Positions 1 to 10,831 of a stretch of 64,000 nt of DNA are shown in pieces (position 1 is the first letter of the stretch; the number at the start of each line of letters is the position of its first letter). The DNA lies in assembly GCF_001411555.2 (NCBI RefSeq), contig NC_049902.1:15958241-16022240 (forward strand). The letters run 5' to 3'. A program made the position numbers and the translations under genes. The stretch comes from Juglans regia (Eukaryota; Streptophyta; Magnoliopsida; Fagales; Juglandaceae). The notes beneath the pieces are model-generated. The model searched no databases, was not told the DNA's origin, and worked only from the letters and a program-made list of their open reading frames with translations.

Positions 1-1
1 A

Positions 2-790
2 TTGAATGTGCCATGTTTGTTATTTGATACTTGGAAGGCAAGAATCTCGGCATGTTTGATTTTGGCTAAGAAGGTTTCTTTATCTGGTAATCTAACTGGT
101 ATGCTTTCGTACATCATCATTACTTGGTGTTTATGGAACCGCAGATGCAAAACTAGAATGGAAGGGTTGAAAGCTAATACAGAGCAAGTGTGGAGGTCAG
201 TTAAAATGTGGCTTAAAATTCTGGCAACAGAATTGAAAGTGCATAAAACATTGACTTCTCAAGACGCTCTCTTGTTGAATGAACTTAATTTGGAGCCACC
301 CAACGTTGTGTCCGGAAATGCATGTTAGTGGGGTGGATGGGTTAAAATTAATTGTGATGGGAGTGTTCGCAATAATCTAGGTTCTTCAGGGGGTGGTGGT
401 ATTTTGAGGGATGCTAATGGTAATTTCATAGGAGCATTCATGTGTCACTATGGTGTTGGCAGAATTAAAGGCTTTGTTTGATGGAATTCGGCTATGCAAG
501 AGGTTATCTTACTTTAATGTAATTATTGAGAGTGACTCCAAAATTGTTGTGGATTGGTTTCGAGCAGGTAAATGCACTCTATGGTATTTATGGGACTTTT
601 GGGATGAATGTATTAAAGAGAGCAGGGATGAATGCTCGGATTGTTCATCAATTTTGTGAGGGGAACCAAGCGGCAGATTTCTTGGCTAAGCTAGGTGAAA
701 GTGGCAGTAATGTTATTTATGAAGATTTCCAAGAGTTGCCACATTATTACAGGGTATTGTTTGAATTTATAAGTCGAGATTGTCGACTAT
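2..790 (+). pseudogene. Broken RNase H-domain remnant of a LINE-type retroelement
   Basis: Three plus-strand frames together read as one plant RNase H-like domain. An N-terminal segment (2-328, rich in W and K) ends in a TAG. The same frame continues with INCDGSVRNNLG and GGGILRDANGNFIGAF (about 346-440), the first catalytic Asp region. A frameshift then gives AELKALFDGI and ESDSKIVVDW (450-560), which carry the Glu and second Asp. A second frameshift gives HQFCEGNQAADFLAKLGE (about 640-705), the C-terminal His/Asp segment. One stop and two frameshifts make it non-functional. This arrangement is typical of RNase H domains (RVT_3 type) in plant non-LTR elements and derived host proteins. No reverse transcriptase is visible to the left, so the parent could be either. 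The domain call is firm; the parent element is inferred. Confidence 0.8.
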
Positions 791-1584
791 TAGACATTAA
801 TTTTGGTCGGTTTTATCTTGGTTGGTTGCTCTTTTTGTTTATGTTCTTTGATTGTGGGTTTTTTAGGCTTGTTTAGAGGTTATTGGTTTTATTATATAGG
901 CATGTTTAGTCTTGTTCTTATTATAGGCTTGTTTAGTTTGTTTACCTGCTTTATGTTTATTGGCTTGTATTTGGGAGGGTTTTATTTGCTTATTTGTAAT
1001 CTCCCAGATGCTTCACTTGTAACCACAGTTTTCCTCCGCTATAAGTGAGGGCATATTAATAAATTTGAGATGGGGCCACTATGTATGTGGGTACCGACTC
1101 TTTAAAAAAAGCAAAACATGGGAAAAGTAAGAGACACATGGGAAAAAGGAAAAGACACATGGGAAAATGAATAGGCACATGGGGAAAGGGAAGGACGCAT
1201 GAGGAACATGCACCCACATCCTACTTGGATTTTTCAACTTGGCAAGCATGCACAAGTCTACAAGATTCAAGCCAAGGGTTAGGATTTATCAAATGTCAAT
1301 TTTACCCTAGAGATTCATTGAATCTGGACCATATGGGGGATAATGCTCAAAGAGCCTCTTAGGATCTCGAATTTTGACAAGATACCACGGCACATGTCAC
1401 TCATGTAGAGGATCATTTGGATTTTCCAAGGAGAGACAATGGAGGGGCTTTGACACATGGCGCCCATGCAAGGATATTCTTAGATTTCCCAAGAAAGTGA
1501 AGAGAATTTTGAATTTCCAAGGAGCCATGCCACTTGGCAAGATTATTCTTTTCAAGAATACTTTTGTGTTCCCTATAGCTTAGC
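791..1584 (+). other. No gene: remnant 3' tail, then the presumed 5' part of LTR a
   Basis: After the RNase H remnant comes a T/G-rich stretch with no protein signal, ending near TAATAAATTTGAGATGG (about 1058), which resembles the 3' UTR of RNase H-bearing elements. From about 1080 the composition changes to repeated ACATGGGAAAA blocks (1116-1190) and CACATGG motifs like those in the 5' third of LTR A (47530 onward). I assign 1080-1719 tentatively to LTR a. No clear TG start or TSD was found. Confidence 0.4.
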
Positions 1585-1697
1585 AAAGGCGCCACTTGTC
1601 CCACATGCATCAGAAAAGGTGCCGCTTGTCCCACATGCATCACAAAAGGTGCCATTTGTACCACATGCATCAGCTACGCCACTTGTCCAACATGCAG
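1585..1697 (+). repeat. Minisatellite, about 30-bp unit, four copies
   Basis: Four diverged units, each containing GCCACTTGTCCCACATGCAT followed by CAGAAAAGGT, lie head to tail immediately left of solo LTR S. Unit starts are near 1585, 1614, 1644 and 1674; the last unit is shortened. Confidence 0.85.
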
Positions 1698-2403
1698 ACC
1701 TTCCATATGCCACTTGTACTGTCACAACCCCGTCCCAATTCTAGGACGTGATCGCAACGCGTGACCTGTTCTTTCCTTATTAATATTAGTATATATTTAT
1801 ATTTTTTTTTCTACGAGGGTAAAAGGGATAGGCATGAACATGGCATGCATGTACACTGCGTTTCTAGTTTAAAAGTAAGCACTTGATAGACAATATGTTC
1901 AACAAATTACCCAAAGGACTCTCAGAGTCCACCATTCATTCATTTAAAACATCGCTAGTTCCAATAAAAAGGGGACTTCGTCCCTACAACACACCCAAAA
2001 GACATTTAACCTTTTTATGTGGGGTTACCATCACCCCACTATAGAAGTTACACAATCACCATCATCCCACCATAATACCAACATCATGCCCAAGGACATA
2101 TTGTCTTAAAGTCAAACCAACAAAACATCCCAACATGGGACCCATCATAAAACATAAAACATAACCATTATCATCAAACCGAACCGACATGGAATTCTAA
2201 GCATCAGCCCTTCCCTCCTCAGTGGTGCCTAGCTCCACAGCCTCAACATTCATACCTGGACGTTTAAAACATAAACACAAAGTGAGTCTAATACTCAGTA
2301 AGCAGTACACCATGCCTTTAACTTATTAATCACATAATATTTTCTTTTGAAAACATGCATACATAAATATTTGCTAATTCTTGACAATGCTTTCATGCGT
2401 AAC

Positions 2404-2550
2404 AATTTAAGAATAACTGTACTTTTCATGCATAACTGTACTTTTCAAGTTTAACTGTACTTTTCATGTATAACTGTACTTTCATGCATAACTGTACTTT
2501 CATGCTTAACTGTACTTTTCATGCATAAACAGTACTTGCTTTCATGCATA
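2404..2550 (+). repeat. Minisatellite inside LTR S, unit AACTGTACTTTTCATGCAT
   Basis: About seven imperfect 17-24 bp units of AACTGTACTTTTCATGCAT run through the predicted intron of solo LTR S. Unit length varies because the T run and the CATGCAT part differ between copies. Confidence 0.8.
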
Positions 2551-3041
2551 ACATTACTTAGAAATGACTTTGCTTTATGTTTCACTTTCTTGGGCCAGTA
2601 CATACTATTACGCCCCGTGTGTTGGGGTTAGCGGTCTTTTAGACTTGGATTCCGCTTGCGGCCGCAGGTTGGGAACCCCTTTCATGGGGGGCAGCACTGG
2701 GTGCACTACCAGTACTACTTACCCGGCATTGCAATCTGCCCATTCCTTTGGTACCCTTTTCATACATGTGGCCGTTACGTACATTCATACATTCATGCTT
2801 TCATTCCTTTTCCTTTCCTTTCTTTAGAAAAATAATGTTTTCATTATCTTCATTTAGTGCCAATGCGTATGCGTTTCTTTAAAAGGAATGTTTCATGTCA
2901 TGCTACATATAGGTAAGGCATAATTATTTGAGAGAGAGCATGCATAAAATCTCATGATGTATTACCTTACATACACAGAATGGTAAGGTGTGTATGTATA
3001 CTATACATGCATCTATTCTTTCATAAGAGAAAGATTTGGAA

Positions 3042-3061
3042 GGAGAGAGAGAGAGAGAGAG
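3042..3061 (+). repeat. GA microsatellite
   Basis: An uninterrupted GA dinucleotide run of about 20 bp inside LTR S. Confidence 0.9.
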
Positions 3062-5081
3062 ACTTTTTTCATAAGAGAGCTTTGTGTGTAAGGAGCATGG
3101 TCATAGCTACTTACCTCGTGGCTTTACAAGTAAGTTCCTTTAATCTTGAAAATAAACTCCTATTCAATGAAATAAAATAAACATATTAATATTCAATTCA
3201 CTTAAGACTTGAATATCCAATACCCATACGTGCTCACTTAAATTCCAAATGGAATTAAGGTGTCTTCCTTAACCCATTTAGCTACATACATGGCACTAAG
3301 TCAATTCTTAGTATCCTCCTTCCAATATTTAAGAAAACCTCATATTTTCTGAAAATAGTACCAGTAAAAAGATACAACTCTTGGCAACTTAAAATTTCTA
3401 AGTAAGCTTACTAGCTTAGGTTTAAAACTCTTAGTGGCTTACTTAAGCCATAAACTTGAGGAAAGCATGTTTAAAAATGATAAACCTTGACTCCATTAAT
3501 TTAACAAATAAAAGCATAGCTAAAAACTTGGCTTAACTAAAGGTAACACAATAAAGGAACCACAAAATCAGCCTTGGGACACACGGCTGGAACACACACA
3601 CCAAAACAGGACATAAACACATACGGCTGGAACACATACACCAAAACAGAGTATACCCCACAGCTCCATATACGTATATAAAAAATGGATAAAAATCATC
3701 ACTTGTGACTAACAAGCTTAAACCAGAAAATATGCCATCTCAATGATAAGAAGCACACGGCTTCTTGGTCCACATACATATATATATATATCAACAAACC
3801 AATTAATCAACACTTGAGGCTAACGAAGTTAAACAAGAAATATATCATTTTCGAAAGGTAGCAGAATGCACAGCAAAACCATCTCAAAACACTTGGTTTT
3901 GACCAGAAAACAGGGCTCTTGATTACTACCCACTAGAGCAGCTAATAGAGGAAACAAAATGAGAAATTTTTCTAGAGGCTACCACATGATACTCGGCTAA
4001 CACAGAAATCCGAAAACCCCCAAATACATGACACAAATTTGCTTAGCAATAATCTCAATCGCAAGAAATCTTAGGGAGAGAGTATCACCTGATTTGATCC
4101 CCTTTTCAAGCCACGGAAACACAGCAACGAGAAGAGGAAGAGAAAAATCCGAAATCTCAAAGTTGGAATACAACCAGAAAATTTCTTAAAACAAACCCTA
4201 GGCTAAACTCATAGTCCAAGATTCCAAACCAGAAATTAAAGCCATAGGAATTCACTTACGAGGTTGGTTTTCCCCTGGAGATTTTCGGTGGGAGACTTGG
4301 GCTTACGAAATGGAAGAATCGGCTTGAGGAGAAGAAGAGGTCACGCGGTTGGGGAAGAGCTGAGCGGTTTCTCTTGTGAAGGAACACTTGAGGAGATTTT
4401 CTCTCCTTCGGGTGCCTTGGAATCGAAGGATGAAGAGAGGTGGGGAAGAAATTTACTGGTTTTTGTCTTGGAGGCCGTCGGTGGTGCAAGGGAAAATGAG
4501 AGGATTGTGTTTCTCTTTTCCTTGGATCCGACGTGTGGGGGAAGAAAGAGGAATCCACTAAGCTTCTTGAGGAAGCTGAAGGGTGAAGAGAGGGCTGAGA
4601 AAGTCTAATGGCTTGTTGAGGAAGCCAACGTGTAGGAGAAGGAAATGGATTCACTTGGCTTATGGGGAAAGCTACGGGTAAGGGAGAATAAAAGGTCAAT
4701 GAATATAAATTAAACTTGTCCATAAGCTAGAGAATGAATGGTGGAGATCAAATGTTGGAGGTTAAAAAGAGTTTGGGCCATTTCTTGAGTAAATAAAATT
4801 AAAGGATTTCAAAGAAATATTGTAAGGTCATAAAAATCATACCCATGAATTATTTAATGACCCATTTAAAAATAAAAGCACACCCATCTTAAAATAATAT
4901 AATAAATAATAAAAGTCTTTATCTCAAAATATTTAACTTGAAAATATTTTAATAGATGACGCAAGACCTACGTAGTAAGGTTCGGGTATTACATGTACAA
5001 CATGCAATAGCCAAAAATCTAAAGCCATCCACTTGGCAATAACGCTGAAGCAAGAAGAAAGTGAGTTTCGGCTATTTTTGG

Positions 5082-5088
5082 TATAAAA
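5082..5088 (+). promoter_or_regulatory. TATA box of LTR a
   Basis: GTATAAAAAC lies about 230 bp upstream of the GTAAGT donor and is followed by ACACTCCTTCATCTTC, a pyrimidine-rich start-site context. It is the only good TATA match in this part of the LTR. Confidence 0.6.
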
Positions 5089-5312
5089 ACACTCCTTCAT
5101 CTTCTGATTTGGGGTTTTACACAAAATTCTGACCTTATTCTCTTATTTTCCTCATCATTCATGTACACACCCAAAACTCTAGCTACACCACATTTGAATT
5201 AAGAGCCTAACACACTACAATGGTGATAACCGAGAGTTGTTGGTTAGAATAGTGCAAACCGAGCCTCCTCTTCAAGATTTTTGACATACTATTTGTAAGC
5301 AACGAAAAGTTT

Positions 5313-6659
5313 GTAAGTATACACTCAACTTACTCTTGGTTAATACTTGTATATATTTGTGTAAATCCTTTCATCGATATGTTTGCTTTGTTTGCTATCT
5401 CTTGTTTGTTTGTTTGAATGTGCCTATGTGATCTTGGAATATGAATATTACATGAATGGTATGATTTGGTTTAAGATGAGAATAGCAAGAATGTTCTTAG
5501 CATGTTTCGGTTCTAAGAAAAGTATTGTTGTCAATTTGTGATACTTGGTGATTCGGCTATATCATGTCTTAGAAGTTTTGGATCTTGGCCAAATACCATG
5601 ATTTATGTTTCATTTCGTTATGCTTTGATTTCTAAGCAATATGTTTGAAGAAAAAGCATGTTCAAGTGATAATTTTTCATGTTTTTGAACCTACAAGTTT
5701 CGGCCAAGGCCCTTTTTCATCATGGTCCCTTGTATGTGTTTTGATATCTCATGTGATCTATGTTATCATGCCATGAATTGAACATGTTATGCTTGGTTAT
5801 TTCATGCATGGCATTTCATATGTCATATGTCAAGTATAAGTACGTATGTCTTAAGTCTCATGTCACATGCATTTGGGGAAAACTGTTTCCAAAAAGTGTT
5901 TCCAAAGAAAAGAGTTTAAAAGTTTTATCATGACCCCAAGTGCTAGAACGAGGGAATGTCCTAGTGGTACTCCTCTGTCTACTCTAGAGTGCTTAAGAAT
6001 AGAGTGGTAACCTCTGTGTCGACAAAGTACCTTCGACGAGCCTCGAATGGATTCTTTTCAAAGAATGCAAGGTGAGGAAGTGCCTAACACTAGTGGGTGC
6101 ATAAGGCATGTAACCTGACGAAGCAAGGTCGAGTTATTATGAAATCTCTATTTATGACGTATTCGTCACGGTGCACGAACCATTGATGGTGTGGTAACTA
6201 GCAGGACCACGCGGTGCTAAGGGGAACCATGTTGTGTCCACCCTCTGAACAAGGATAAGAGCTCATAAGTTATGGATCACTTGATGATAATCTCATGATA
6301 TGATAAGGAACACTTGATGAAAATCTCATGATATGATAAGGATCACTCGATGAAAATCTTGTGATATGTTTTGATAAGGCAAGTTCTGATTAAGATCAAC
6401 ATGAAAAAGAAAGTCAAAGAAGTTTTTTGAAAATGTTAAAGTCTATGTTACAAGTCTTTTGAAAATGGTCAAGTGCATAAGTCAAGTTCTGGTCAAGTCA
6501 TATGTCATGTACATGTCCATGCATGCATTTCATGATATACCTCTTATATGCTTGTGTTAACTATTGTATGTTACATGTTTACTTGCTGAGATTTCTCGAA
6601 ATCTCACCGTGGTAGTTTTCACTACCATTCCTAACCTGGAATGGTAGAACTTTTTGCAG
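5313..6659 (+). other. Predicted intron of LTR a, containing the conserved hairpin domain
   Basis: The donor is TTT/GTAAGTAT at 5313 and the acceptor is TTTTTGCAG/G ending at 6659. Inside are the covarying hairpins described under findings: H1/H2 near 5932-6000, H3 with stem GTCGA/TCGAC (6018-6022 and 6033-6037), ATTCTTT/AAAGAAT (about 6050-6065), ACCAT/ATGGT near 6180, TGACG/CGTCA near 6157, and the terminal module (6588-6648). After the acceptor, phase 1 reads LGITSQDNDEGKG and stops at 6701-6703. An overlapping frame at 6687-6776 reads MKAKDELNLEERMDL...YLEIAEIRKML and resembles the ORF of LTR C. Splicing is inferred, not shown. Confidence 0.45.
6588..6649 (+). promoter_or_regulatory. Terminal hairpin module with mutually exclusive stems
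   Basis: The near-palindrome GAGATTTCTCGAAATCTC (6588-6605) is followed by GGTAGT-TTTC-ACTACC, then by CTACCATTC...GAATGGTAG. The ACTACC segment belongs to both of the last two stems, so only one can form at a time. Homologous modules lie in seven LTRs in this window (see findings). Confidence 0.7.
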
Positions 6660-7071
6660 GACTAGGAATAACTAGTCAGGATAACGATGAAGGCAAAGGA
6701 TGAGCTCAACCTGGAGGAAAGAATGGATCTAGTCATGACCTATTTGGAGATAGCTGAGATTAGAAAGATGCTTTAATGATTTATTTGTTAAGGCCTTTTT
6801 AGAAAATACTTGTTTTGTTAAGTGTAAACAAAGAGCTTGATACTCTATTGCTAAGAAGTGTGATTTAAAGCTATGAATGAAGAAGTTGGTATACTAGTTT
6901 GTTCTGGCACAACATTTAAACCACTTATTCCGCTGTGATTTATTGCATACTACTAGTATATATAGGTGCATTGCATCTTATCTGTCATGTACGAGGGGTA
7001 TGTAGCTTTGTATTGCAAGTCAAGGCATTTCAGTCTCCATCCAATCCCAAGCAGGGGCTGGGGGCGCCACA

Positions 7072-7782
7072 ACCCCTTCCTATATACCCCACGCCTTACC
7101 CATTTGCCTCCCACACTTTGTATTTTTTCACTTGCTTCTAAAGATAGAAATCGGGAGAGAGCTTGAGAGAAAACTAGGCAATTTTGGCTCCATGTGTTCC
7201 AAGATTTTGTAAGTATTTTCTTGAGGTCTAACCTCTTTGTTTTATCTATCATTGAGTCTAGTTTATTTTTGTATGTATTGGTGAATTTTTGTTGGAGTTT
7301 TGATGCATGAAAGTTAGTGTTTTTGGTTGAAAGATTCGGTCTTGACAGTTTTGGTATTTGCGTTGAACTTTGGTAGTTTTATGAAATGTTTGGTGAAATA
7401 TTGGATAGATATTGCTATGATGAAGTGTTAACATGTTTATATAAAAGATATAATTTGATTCAATACATGTTAGTATTTTTATAAAAGAGTTTTTGCATGA
7501 TTTTGAAGAGCTAGAAATTGATTGGTTCAAATTAGATTTTTGATGGTTTATTTTGTGACTTTGGTTCTAGGAACTTGATCTTGTGGCTTTGATTTTTATA
7601 AATGTTGTTCTTGAAGCTTAAATCTATGGATTTAGAATAAAATTTTAAGAAGTTATGGTTTAGATCTTTGTTGGAATGATGATGAGCATGCATGAGTTTG
7701 TTTTAAACTCAATCTAGAGACTCTCGGGTTTGATACTTTGTTGTCATGAGAGTTTTTCTATGACATACTAGATTTCATGCTT
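7072..7782 (+). other. Unassigned LTR-like DNA, no gene
   Basis: This follows the end of LTR a and precedes LTR C. It has CCTATATACCCC (about 7078), a leader rich in CACTTG and GAGAGAG, and a donor-like TTTTGTAAGTATTTTC (about 7207). It looks like the promoter/leader part of another long LTR. No boundary, TSD or coding signal was found. The repeat copy is at 22370-23080. Confidence 0.4.
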
Positions 7783-9390
7783 TGTGGCGCCCCAAGCCCC
7801 CTCTTGGGATTGGATGGTGACTGAGACGTCGGGACATGTAACACAAGGCTACACACCCCTCGTACATGACAGGTAATATGCTATGCACTTAAGTACACTA
7901 GCAATATGCAATAGTGTAGCAACGGAAAAATTAATAAAAGTCAGATAAACTAAGGAACATGACAAGCAATTACAGAACACATGGCACTATAAACTAATAT
8001 CATAACCCAAACATTGTCCAAAACATAAACATAAGCCATAAAGGCATAATATCCCAGAAAGCATAAAACATAATTTAAAATTCCCAAAACACGGGATCTC
8101 CACCAAAGTGGACATAATTCCACAAAAGTTGGCCATAATTGTTGTTGCCTTTTATATTTTTTTTCTTTTCTTCACAAAATACTTAAGCTCCTGTATTCTT
8201 CATAGCCATTGTCCCATTAGGAGATAGACACCAAAAGACTCCATGGGATTGCTAAGGCTCAGGCGGTATCAGACCTAAATCCTTTGCTACTGCCTTCGCG
8301 TCAGCCAAAGCCTTAGAGGCTCGCTCTAAATATGTAGACAACTGGTCCATATTCTACCAAAACTTCAAGTTCTTAGAGGGTTGATAGATCGTAGCATCAA
8401 TTTCTATCTCACTAATACTATGTAAAATCTCCCTAAGAAGCTTAGCCGTATGAATTAGTATATTAGCAGTGTAGTCTTGACGGGCATGAACAGTGAACTC
8501 GTCTTCTACCAGGGAACCGTCGTGGTTCATGCTTCCTAGATATTTGAGGTGCATGTTATAACTTCTACCATTCTGGTTGGGGAATGGTAGTGGGAACTAC
8601 CACAATGAGATTTTGAGAAATCTCAACAAGTAATCACACAACATACCACAGTTAACACAAGCATACAAACGGTATATCATGATATGCGTGCATGGACATA
8701 TACTTGACTTATGCCTTAACTAGAATTTGACTTATGCACTTAACCCTTTTCAAAAGACTTGTAATAGAGACTTAAACTTTTCATGAAAACTTCTTAACTT
8801 TTCTTATTCACGTGAACTTATTCAGAACTTGCCTTATCAGAACATATCACAAGATTACATCAAGTGATCCTTAAAATGCCATAGCAACCTAGAACAAATT
8901 CTAAGGACCAAGCCTAGACAAAACTCGGGCCATCGCATGCTTAGATCTACTTACAACTTGAATTTGAGGTATATGATTGCATTCTTTCAAGAGTTACTGC
9001 ATGAAAATCAAGGATCTAGCAAAATACACAACAAATCCACAATAACACAAATCCTAAACTAGTAAAGAAATCATTTGCAAAGTACTAAACATTAAACAAA
9101 AAATTTGACAGAGATAGAGAGAGGGATTGAGGGACTAAGTCGAGAGAGGAACTTCTTTGACCATAGAAGTAGAGGATGACGTCATGGCGATTGAGAGACT
9201 AAGAGTCAATTGTCGAGAGAGGTTAAGAGCAGAGAGGAATATCAAGAAAGAGAGAGGGGGGAAGAGAGAGTTAGAGGTCGAGGTAGAGGAGGGGTACTAG
9301 AGTTAAATTAACCCCCTCCAAATGACGTCGTTGCCCTTTTAAAAAAAAATTACCACAAAATTTATATGTATATATATATTATATGTATGT
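7783..9390 (-). mobile_element. LTR C, reverse, probably a shortened solo LTR
   Basis: It begins TGTGGCGCCCCAAGCCCC, the reverse complement of the LTR a terminus. In minus orientation it has a donor (GTAAGTAG, first intron base 8954), the hairpin module (8565-8624), an ORF (8252-8535) and the TTCCGTTG variant of the box near 7922, about 139 bp from the LTR end. The domain carrying hairpins H1-H3 is missing, so the predicted intron is only about 0.4 kb. The right boundary is uncertain. TGCTT occurs at 7778-7782 and again at 9401-9405, but an LTR ending there would lack the TG/CA terminus. Confidence 0.65.
8252..8535 (-). pseudogene. LTR-encoded ORF of unknown function, one in-frame stop
   Basis: From a possible acceptor ATCTAG (8536-8537) the minus strand reads, in phase 1, SMNHDGSLVEDEFTVHA... 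up to KNLKFW. A TAG follows at 8354-8356. The same frame then continues NMDQLSTYLERASKALADAK...LGLIPPEP to a stop at 8252-8254. An ATG at 8552-8554 would start the same frame. The second part is predicted helical. Its motif MDQLxxYLE resembles MDLVMTYLE in LTR a (6720-6760) and IDQLE in LTR B, and its GLIPPEP end resembles GLAPPEE in LTR H (58590-58617). I recognise no known family. The position at the 3' end of an LTR, outside gag-pol, is unusual. It could be a chance ORF, but the shared endings argue against that. Confidence 0.45.
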
Positions 9391-9795
9391 GTAACATCCT
9401 GCTTAAAAGGCTCCTTAGGCCTTGACCTTAGTAGCCTTAATCCTAGTTAATTAGGTGTTGGGCTATTTGAGAATAAGAACAATTTTGGATATTTGAGTTG
9501 GCAAGAGGACCGTATACTTTGGGTTTAGTAGAATTATTAGAAGATTCTAGTGCAATATTGATTTTGAGGAAAATGAAATTTTTGGAGCTTGATTGGTTTA
9601 GTAATATTATTTTGGAGAATTTTTAGTGTTTTATTAATTTTAAGAATAAGAAGCTAAGAAGCCCATAAGGGAATGACACACGGCATATTGGAGGGTTGTT
9701 ACATTAATGGGTTAAGTAATTTGGGTTAAATATTTGATGAATTTGGAGAAGTCCCAAAGAGTGGTTTCTAAGGGCCCAAGTTTTTTGGGTATAAA
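9391..9795 (+). mobile_element. LTR D, 5' fragment
   Basis: It begins TGTAACATCCTGC and runs to GGTATAAA before LTR E starts. About 205 bp of it (9395-9600) reappear inverted at 15130-15343. The layout (TG start, AGCCCATAAGGG, TATA-like GGTATAAATG at 9789) is that of the promoter side of a forward LTR, like LTR J at 60256. No 3' end was found. Confidence 0.6.
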
Positions 9796-10831
9796 TGTAA
9801 CGCCCCATCCCCGAGGGTCCGGAGAGTTAACTCATATAACCTAATAATCAACTCTAACAAGGCTAGAGTACTTCCAAATTCAAGAATATATATTTTCCCA
9901 AACCTCAAATCAAACGTAAATACTTCAATTAAATAAACCATATAAACTCATCTATCCAATTTTCAATCCAACAACCCAAATAAAATCAACTCTTCTTCAT
10001 GTCTCAAATAACAAACTAGAAATAATGAAACATTAACATAAGTCTCCATAAACCGTCTAAATCCATTGAAGCAAACTTAAGAAATATAAATAACTTCCAA
10101 CATCAACACTAATACCACGAGATACCCAACAACCATTCACTGCTAATCTTCTCCATAAACTCTAATACTGATCCTCAGCTGAACCGTCAATGTCATCTGA
10201 AATATTATGAAGATTAAAGGGGTTAGTTATCAATAACTCAGCAAGCAGAGAGCATATACTAGCATATAAACATAAGCATTTATAACATTTGATAAGCAGA
10301 ACAAAACATTTACTTTCAGAAGGCAGAACCAAAACTTGGTACAAAAACATTAGAGCGAAATTTCCAGAAAAATAAACTTATTCCAAAAAGAAAATCCGTT
10401 GGCATTTCTAAACCGAAACATTATAATCATATCATCGTTTAGTATCACATCGGGACAATACCATGTTTAACCCCCGTGGTAGGGTTATAAACCACCATTA
10501 TACCCGTGGCTGGGCCATATTCCATGTTTCACCCCCGTGGTAGGGTTATAAACCACCATTATACCCGTGGCTGGGCCTTAACAGAAACAGAACAGATTTC
10601 ATCGAAAATCCGATTACAATCATATACAAAATCAGAACTTCATGCCAAGGTTTTCAGATGACACATCATATCAAAACAAAATACTTAATTGCTTTAGATG
10701 GCTTCACATGTTCGACTAAACAAAATCAAAATATTTTCATTGGCTCATAACAAAACTTTTAGAATTCCTTATTCGCTCTTTTGCATAGTTCAGAAATAAA
10801 GTGCACAAAACTAGCTCATGTCTACACCAGT
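9796..10831 (-). mobile_element. LTR E, 3' fragment in reverse
   Basis: It begins TGTAACGCCCCATCCCCG, the inverted end of a long LTR. The hairpin GTTATCAATAAC followed by TCAGCAAGCA (about 10225-10245) matches the terminal module of the other families. A CAG acceptor at 10197-10198 is followed in phase 1 by the acidic peptide DIDGSAEDQY and a stop (10162). The fragment stops at 10831 against reverse LTR B, and no other end is visible. Confidence 0.55.
10461..10577 (+). repeat. Tandem duplication, 61-bp unit, two copies
   Basis: Two almost identical units contain ACCCCCGTGGTAGGGTTATA and ACCCGTGGCTGGGCC, at 10461 and 10522. They lie in the predicted intron of LTR E. The repeat copy is at 25759-25875. 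Confidence 0.85.

Larger units (their letters stand above)
1720..4993 (-). mobile_element. Solo LTR S, 3.27 kb, TSD TGTAC
   Basis: The element begins TGTCACAACCCC and ends GGGTATTACA, and is flanked by the perfect 5-bp duplication TGTAC (1715-1719 and 4994-4998). It has no gag, pol, PBS or internal LTR copy, so it is a solo LTR or a non-autonomous element of LTR length. Orientation is minus, because the ACCCCG-type end and the hairpin GAGTCTAATACTC (2289-2301) match the 3' end of the other LTRs here. In that orientation it has a splice-donor-like CACGAG/GTAAGTAG (first intron base at 3114) and a CAG acceptor (intron end at 2256-2257). The predicted downstream exon encodes a short acidic peptide, MNVEAVELG...EEGRADA (2197-2255). 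It is related to LTR G: 2590-2770 matches 45000-45160 in reverse. Confidence 0.85.
4994..7071 (+). mobile_element. LTR a, right part (3' two thirds of a long gypsy-type LTR)
   Basis: This is the continuation of LTR a after the S insertion. It ends GGGGGCGCCACA at 7071. From 5270 onward it aligns by eye with LTR A (49090-51010), including TTGTAAGTAT..ACTCAACTTACTCTTGGTTAATA and the terminal block GTACGAGGGG...CAATCCCAAGC. It contains a TATA box, a donor, a hairpin domain, an acceptor and the TTCCGCTG box (about 6927-6938, about 140 bp before the end). There is no coding region for retroelement proteins. The bases from 6575 onward recur at 21873-22369. Confidence 0.75.

Noticed and set aside
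4256..4723. 155-codon minus-strand ORF
   Set aside because: Purine/pyrimidine-biased leader sequence of solo LTR S, also open on the plus strand (4264-4608); no domain.
9391..9795. Inverted D fragments with LTR B between them, read as one large DNA transposon with terminal inverted repeats
   Set aside because: The inverted segments are parts of an LTR that begins TGTAAC, extend unequally, lack a flanking duplication and enclose unrelated LTRs with their own ends.
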